Shown in pieces: positions 52,944-55,414 of a stretch of DNA of 55,414 nucleotides (position 1 is its first letter; each line of letters begins with the position of its first letter). The position numbers and the translations under genes were made by a program. This stretch comes from Lewinellaceae bacterium (GTDB taxonomy: Bacteria > Bacteroidota > Bacteroidia > Chitinophagales > Saprospiraceae). Below the pieces are notes generated by a model that saw only the letters and a list, made by a program, of their open reading frames with translations, searched no databases and had not been told where the DNA came from. Location: contig JADJWX010000025.1 in NCBI GenBank assembly GCA_016716135.1, positions 1 to 55,414 on the forward strand. Direction: 5' to 3'.

Positions 52944-53756
52944 ATGAAAAATACACTTTTGCTTGGCTGCATTCTGGCCATGTTTTTTGCAGCATGCAAA
53001 CAAGATTCTAAAGGCGCCGGTAACCAGAACGAACCCGAAAATAATTTTGCCAGCCCCCGGTTGTTGGCCGGCCATTGGGTTGCTATTGATTTTTGCAGCC
53101 GTGCCGACCAGTACGGCTCGGTGCTGGACGCCATGAATAACGCACACCTTCCGTATGCCTTTGCTATTTCTTTTGATCCAAACAAACCGGACAGCGCAAT
53201 TTGCCACAATGGCATCGAATCATGGACCTTGCCTGTTCAATTCAACGACGATACGCTGGAACTTAAAAATGCAAGCCAGGGCAAATCGGTTTTCCTGGTT
53301 TATAACTCCCAGGGGCAAAAGGATATTACCATGTTCGACGCAACCAAAGGGCGCGCTCAGCTGGACCGGTTCATTAAATCGGCTGCCAATACCCTCAATG
53401 GCACGGCGGCTTTCACCACTGCGCTGAATCATAATTTATTCAACGGCGCCTTTTTCGCCCCGGGAAAAAACGGCGGTGAAAATATTCAGTTTACACCCGG
53501 TGGGTTTATCCTGAACTGGCCGCTTTTCGACCGGTATAAAGTTTGTTATGCCGGCGATTGTTTTGTCGCGGGGAGTGAAATTGATGTGATTACGCTTTAC
53601 CGGTCGGATAAGGAAAATTCAGAGCAAATTTTTGGCTTCCGGTACGATGAAACCAACGCCAACCTCGAATTTTATCGGCTAGCACCTGCCGGCGGAGATA
53701 AATCCGCGTATGCCGTCAAAGAATCTGTTTACAAATTTTCGCGCAAGCGCGGTTGA
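52944..53756 (+). CDS. Lipoprotein of unknown function
   Basis: A 270-residue lipoprotein with signal peptide ending in the lipobox FAAC (Cys18), followed by KQDSKGAG. The rest is a mixed fold with several beta segments and a cysteine pair (VCYAGDCFVAG). No domain was recognised. The ATG at 52944 is chosen since it gives a proper signal peptide; upstream codons in the same frame cover the promoter box. It lies 11 bases before ribH in the same direction. Confidence 0.8.
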   Translation: MKNTLLLGCILAMFFAACKQDSKGAGNQNEPENNFASPRLLAGHWVAIDFCSRADQYGSVLDAMNNAHLPYAFAISFDPNKPDSAICHNGIESWTLPVQFNDDTLELKNASQGKSVFLVYNSQGQKDITMFDATKGRAQLDRFIKSAANTLNGTAAFTTALNHNLFNGAFFAPGKNGGENIQFTPGGFILNWPLFDRYKVCYAGDCFVAGSEIDVITLYRSDKENSEQIFGFRYDETNANLEFYRLAPAGGDKSAYAVKESVYKFSRKRG

Positions 53757-53767
53757 AATTAAAGGCT

Positions 53768-54283
53768 ATGGCAAGTTCGTCAAAAAACTTATCCGAGTAC
53801 AATGAAAGCAACATCCCGGCAGCTGATAACATGAATTTCGGGATTGTGGTGGCAGAGTGGAATGCGGAAATTACGCATGCACTATACGATGGCTGCTATG
53901 ACACTCTGCTCAAGCACGGGGCAAAACCGGAAAATATTCATACGATCCAGGTACCCGGCTCTTTCGAACTTCCGGCCGGCGCGCGCATCCTGAATGGTCA
54001 GAAAAAACTGGACGCCGTTATTTGCCTTGGCTGTGTCATCAAAGGAGAAACAAATCACAATGAATACATCAATCAGGCTGTTGCATCCGGCCTGACAAAC
54101 CTGAGCATCGCCACAGGTAAGCCGTTCATATTTGGCGTACTTACCCCCAACAACGAACAACAGGCGCTCGACCGGGCCGGCGGTAAATACGGGAACAAAG
54201 GCGTGGAGGCCGCCGTTACAGCCATACGCATGGCTGCCTTGAAACAATCGACAACGGAAGGAACCAAAAAAATCGGTTTTTAA
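53768..54283 (+). CDS. ribH: 6,7-dimethyl-8-ribityllumazine synthase
   Basis: A 171-residue cytosolic enzyme of riboflavin synthesis, joining the ribityl-pyrimidine and dihydroxybutanone phosphate. Signature blocks are VPGSFELPAGARIL, the catalytic loop GCVIKGETNHNEYIN (with the expected histidine), and FGVLTPNNEQQALDRAGG. The first 25 residues are an extra polar leader. The start at 53768 (ATG) is preferred. No FMN riboswitch was seen upstream. Likely co-transcribed with the lipoprotein and the following MBL hydrolase. Confidence 0.95.
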   Translation: MASSSKNLSEYNESNIPAADNMNFGIVVAEWNAEITHALYDGCYDTLLKHGAKPENIHTIQVPGSFELPAGARILNGQKKLDAVICLGCVIKGETNHNEYINQAVASGLTNLSIATGKPFIFGVLTPNNEQQALDRAGGKYGNKGVEAAVTAIRMAALKQSTTEGTKKIGF

Positions 54284-54306
54284 CCACCGAAATCAATCAG
54301 CATCCA

Positions 54307-55164
54307 TTGAAAATCACCACTATTCATACGGGCTATTTTAAACTCGACGGCGGCGCCATGTTTGGCATTGTGCCCCGCCGGTTGTGGGAAAAGTTAAACC
54401 CGCCGGATCAGCAAAATATGTGTGCCTGGTCTATGCGGGCGCTTCTGGTTGAAATTGGCGACCGAAAAGTGCTCATTGATACCGGGCTTGGCAATAAACA
54501 GGATGCCAAATTCCGGGCGCATTTTGAACCGCACGGGGCAGAAAACCTGTTCGATTCGTTGGCACAAGCCGGGTGGCAACGCGAGGATATAACCGACGTT
54601 TTTCTGACCCACCTTCACTTTGATCATTGTGGCGGAGCCCTTTGGCATAATGAAAAAACCGGCCTCGTCGAATGCAGTTTTCCCAACGCCCGCTATTGGA
54701 CCAATGAGCGACATTATCGGTGGGCAACCGACCCAAACCCACGGGAACAAGCCTCGTTTTTGCCTGAAAATTTTAAACCGTTGCACGAGATGGGCTGCCT
54801 GCATTTTTTAGATGTAGAGCAGAATATTGAGTTTTTACCGGGCTTTCGGGTGCGGTTTTACGGGCATACTGAAGCCATGATGGTGCCTGTGCTTGATACC
54901 GATCTCGGAACATTGATTTATTGCGCCGACACCATCCCCTCCCAATGGCATCTTGGTATGCCTTACATCATGGCCTATGATGTGCGGCCACTTGAAACGT
55001 TGAAAGAAAAAGCCGGGATGCTGGACGAGGCCGTGCAGGAAAATCAATTGCTGTTTTTTGAGCACGACCCCCTGGTTGAAGTCGGGAGCCTGGAGCGGGA
55101 TGCACGTGGGCGCGTAGTAGCCCGGCAACTTGGGTCCCTGGCCGGTTTTTCGGATCAGGATTGA
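54307..55164 (+). CDS. MBL-fold metallo-hydrolase
   Basis: A 285-residue protein of the metallo-beta-lactamase superfamily with complete metal motifs: THLHFDHCGG, the later FYGHTEAM histidine region, ICYADTIPS-like aspartate strand (LIYCADTIPS) and FFEHDP. It starts with TTG at 54307, keeping the first beta strand MKITTIHTGYF; the next ATG would remove it. The substrate is unknown; lactonase-like members are one possibility. It follows ribH by 23 bases and overlaps the next gene's end by 10 bases. Confidence 0.88.
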   Translation: MKITTIHTGYFKLDGGAMFGIVPRRLWEKLNPPDQQNMCAWSMRALLVEIGDRKVLIDTGLGNKQDAKFRAHFEPHGAENLFDSLAQAGWQREDITDVFLTHLHFDHCGGALWHNEKTGLVECSFPNARYWTNERHYRWATDPNPREQASFLPENFKPLHEMGCLHFLDVEQNIEFLPGFRVRFYGHTEAMMVPVLDTDLGTLIYCADTIPSQWHLGMPYIMAYDVRPLETLKEKAGMLDEAVQENQLLFFEHDPLVEVGSLERDARGRVVARQLGSLAGFSDQD

Positions 55165-55414
55165 CGTTTTAAAAAAAGAACCTGTTTGTTGCCGGATAGT
55201 TTCATCTCGATTTTGAGGGTGTCCGAAGACAAAAACAGCACTTTTACCGTTCTTTCCTTGTTCGGCACAACTGTGGTGTCTTCCAGAAAAAGGTAGGACG
55301 CAGCCACGCGGTAACTGCCGGCTTCCTGGTAAAAACCCTGGCTTTTGAATACATAACCTGCATTTTCGGTCAACTGCAGCCGGACAGAATCCAGGGGCAC
55401 AGCAACGGTTTTCC
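55155..55414 (-). CDS. C-terminal part of an unrecognised protein
   Basis: The last 85 or so codons of a gene that starts beyond the window. The frame is open to the window edge. The visible part is beta-rich (GSYRVAASYLFLEDTTVVPN, TLKIEMKLSGNKQVLFLKRQS) and could be the end of an exported or lipocalin-like protein, but no family was recognised. It converges on the MBL hydrolase gene with a 10-base overlap. Confidence 0.65.
   Translation of the reverse strand, partial: KTVAVPLDSVRLQLTENAGYVFKSQGFYQEAGSYRVAASYLFLEDTTVVPNKERTVKVLFLSSDTLKIEMKLSGNKQVLFLKRQS

Noticed and set aside
53757..53767. FMN riboswitch before ribH
   Set aside because: The gap is only 11 bases and the upstream sequence is lipoprotein coding; no aptamer-like structure is possible.

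Overview
The window looks like chromosome of a Bacteroidota bacterium, most likely from the Saprospiria/Chitinophaga-like side of the phylum. The grounds are a 1,822-residue adhesin with SprB-type repeats and a gliding-motility/T9SS type B C-terminal domain, lamin-tail and FlgD-like secreted proteins, KDO-lipopolysaccharide synthesis (kdsB), DUF5362, DUF983 and DUF5522 proteins, and many upstream regions carrying the phylum-specific -7 box TAnnTTTG. No species is assigned. No phage, plasmid, CRISPR, tRNA or rRNA genes were seen.

Layout. 0-9 kb: end of an FtsX-like permease, a PAS histidine kinase, a rhodanese-fold protein without its cysteine, thiolase plus a polytopic membrane protein, then Pgi, a bifunctional PGI/PMI and an SH3-domain lipoprotein. 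9-16.2 kb: a large lamin-tail secreted protein, then a minus-strand block of CcoI-type copper ATPase, small protein, tandem Usp and CBS-pair protein. 16.3-20.9 kb: a palindromic repeat, thioredoxin, DUF983, sulfide:quinone oxidoreductase, AraC regulator, cobalamin adenosyltransferase and a secreted protein. 20.9-26.4 kb: yebC (frameshifted), an MBL hydrolase, der, a lipoprotein and a polyprenyl-phosphate sugar transferase. 26.4-31.9 kb: the SprB-repeat adhesin. 32-38.2 kb: sppA, a MITE-like palindromic element, about 1 kb of unexplained DNA, a PHD-type prolyl-hydroxylase-like gene with a hotdog-fold gene, a YkuK-like nuclease, and a decayed IS256-family insertion with its ends and target duplication still visible. 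38.3-44.1 kb: an active/inactive M16 peptidase pair, yajC, an outer-membrane protein and an AIM24-family protein. 44.2-48.7 kb: two DUF5362 paralogues, a candidate small RNA, a REC-Crp regulator, a second CBS + Usp pair and DUF5522. 48.7-55.4 kb: DASH photolyase/cryptochrome, KirBac channel, kdsB, a LysM protein, a lipoprotein, ribH, a second MBL hydrolase and a partial gene.

Themes. Most genes are housekeeping and envelope functions. The most coherent accessory theme is energy/redox stress: two CBS + Usp modules, one behind a copper ATPase of the cytochrome-oxidase assembly type and one divergent from a REC-Crp regulator, with SQR, thioredoxin and a Usp fused to a cysteine-less thioredoxin-like domain. 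The best candidates for something undescribed are the structured candidate sRNA at 45.3-45.5 kb, two kinds of palindromic repeat element (16.4/11.7 kb and 34.0 kb), and the CBS/Usp/REC-Crp signalling set. All functional statements come from reading motifs by eye; no database search was run.
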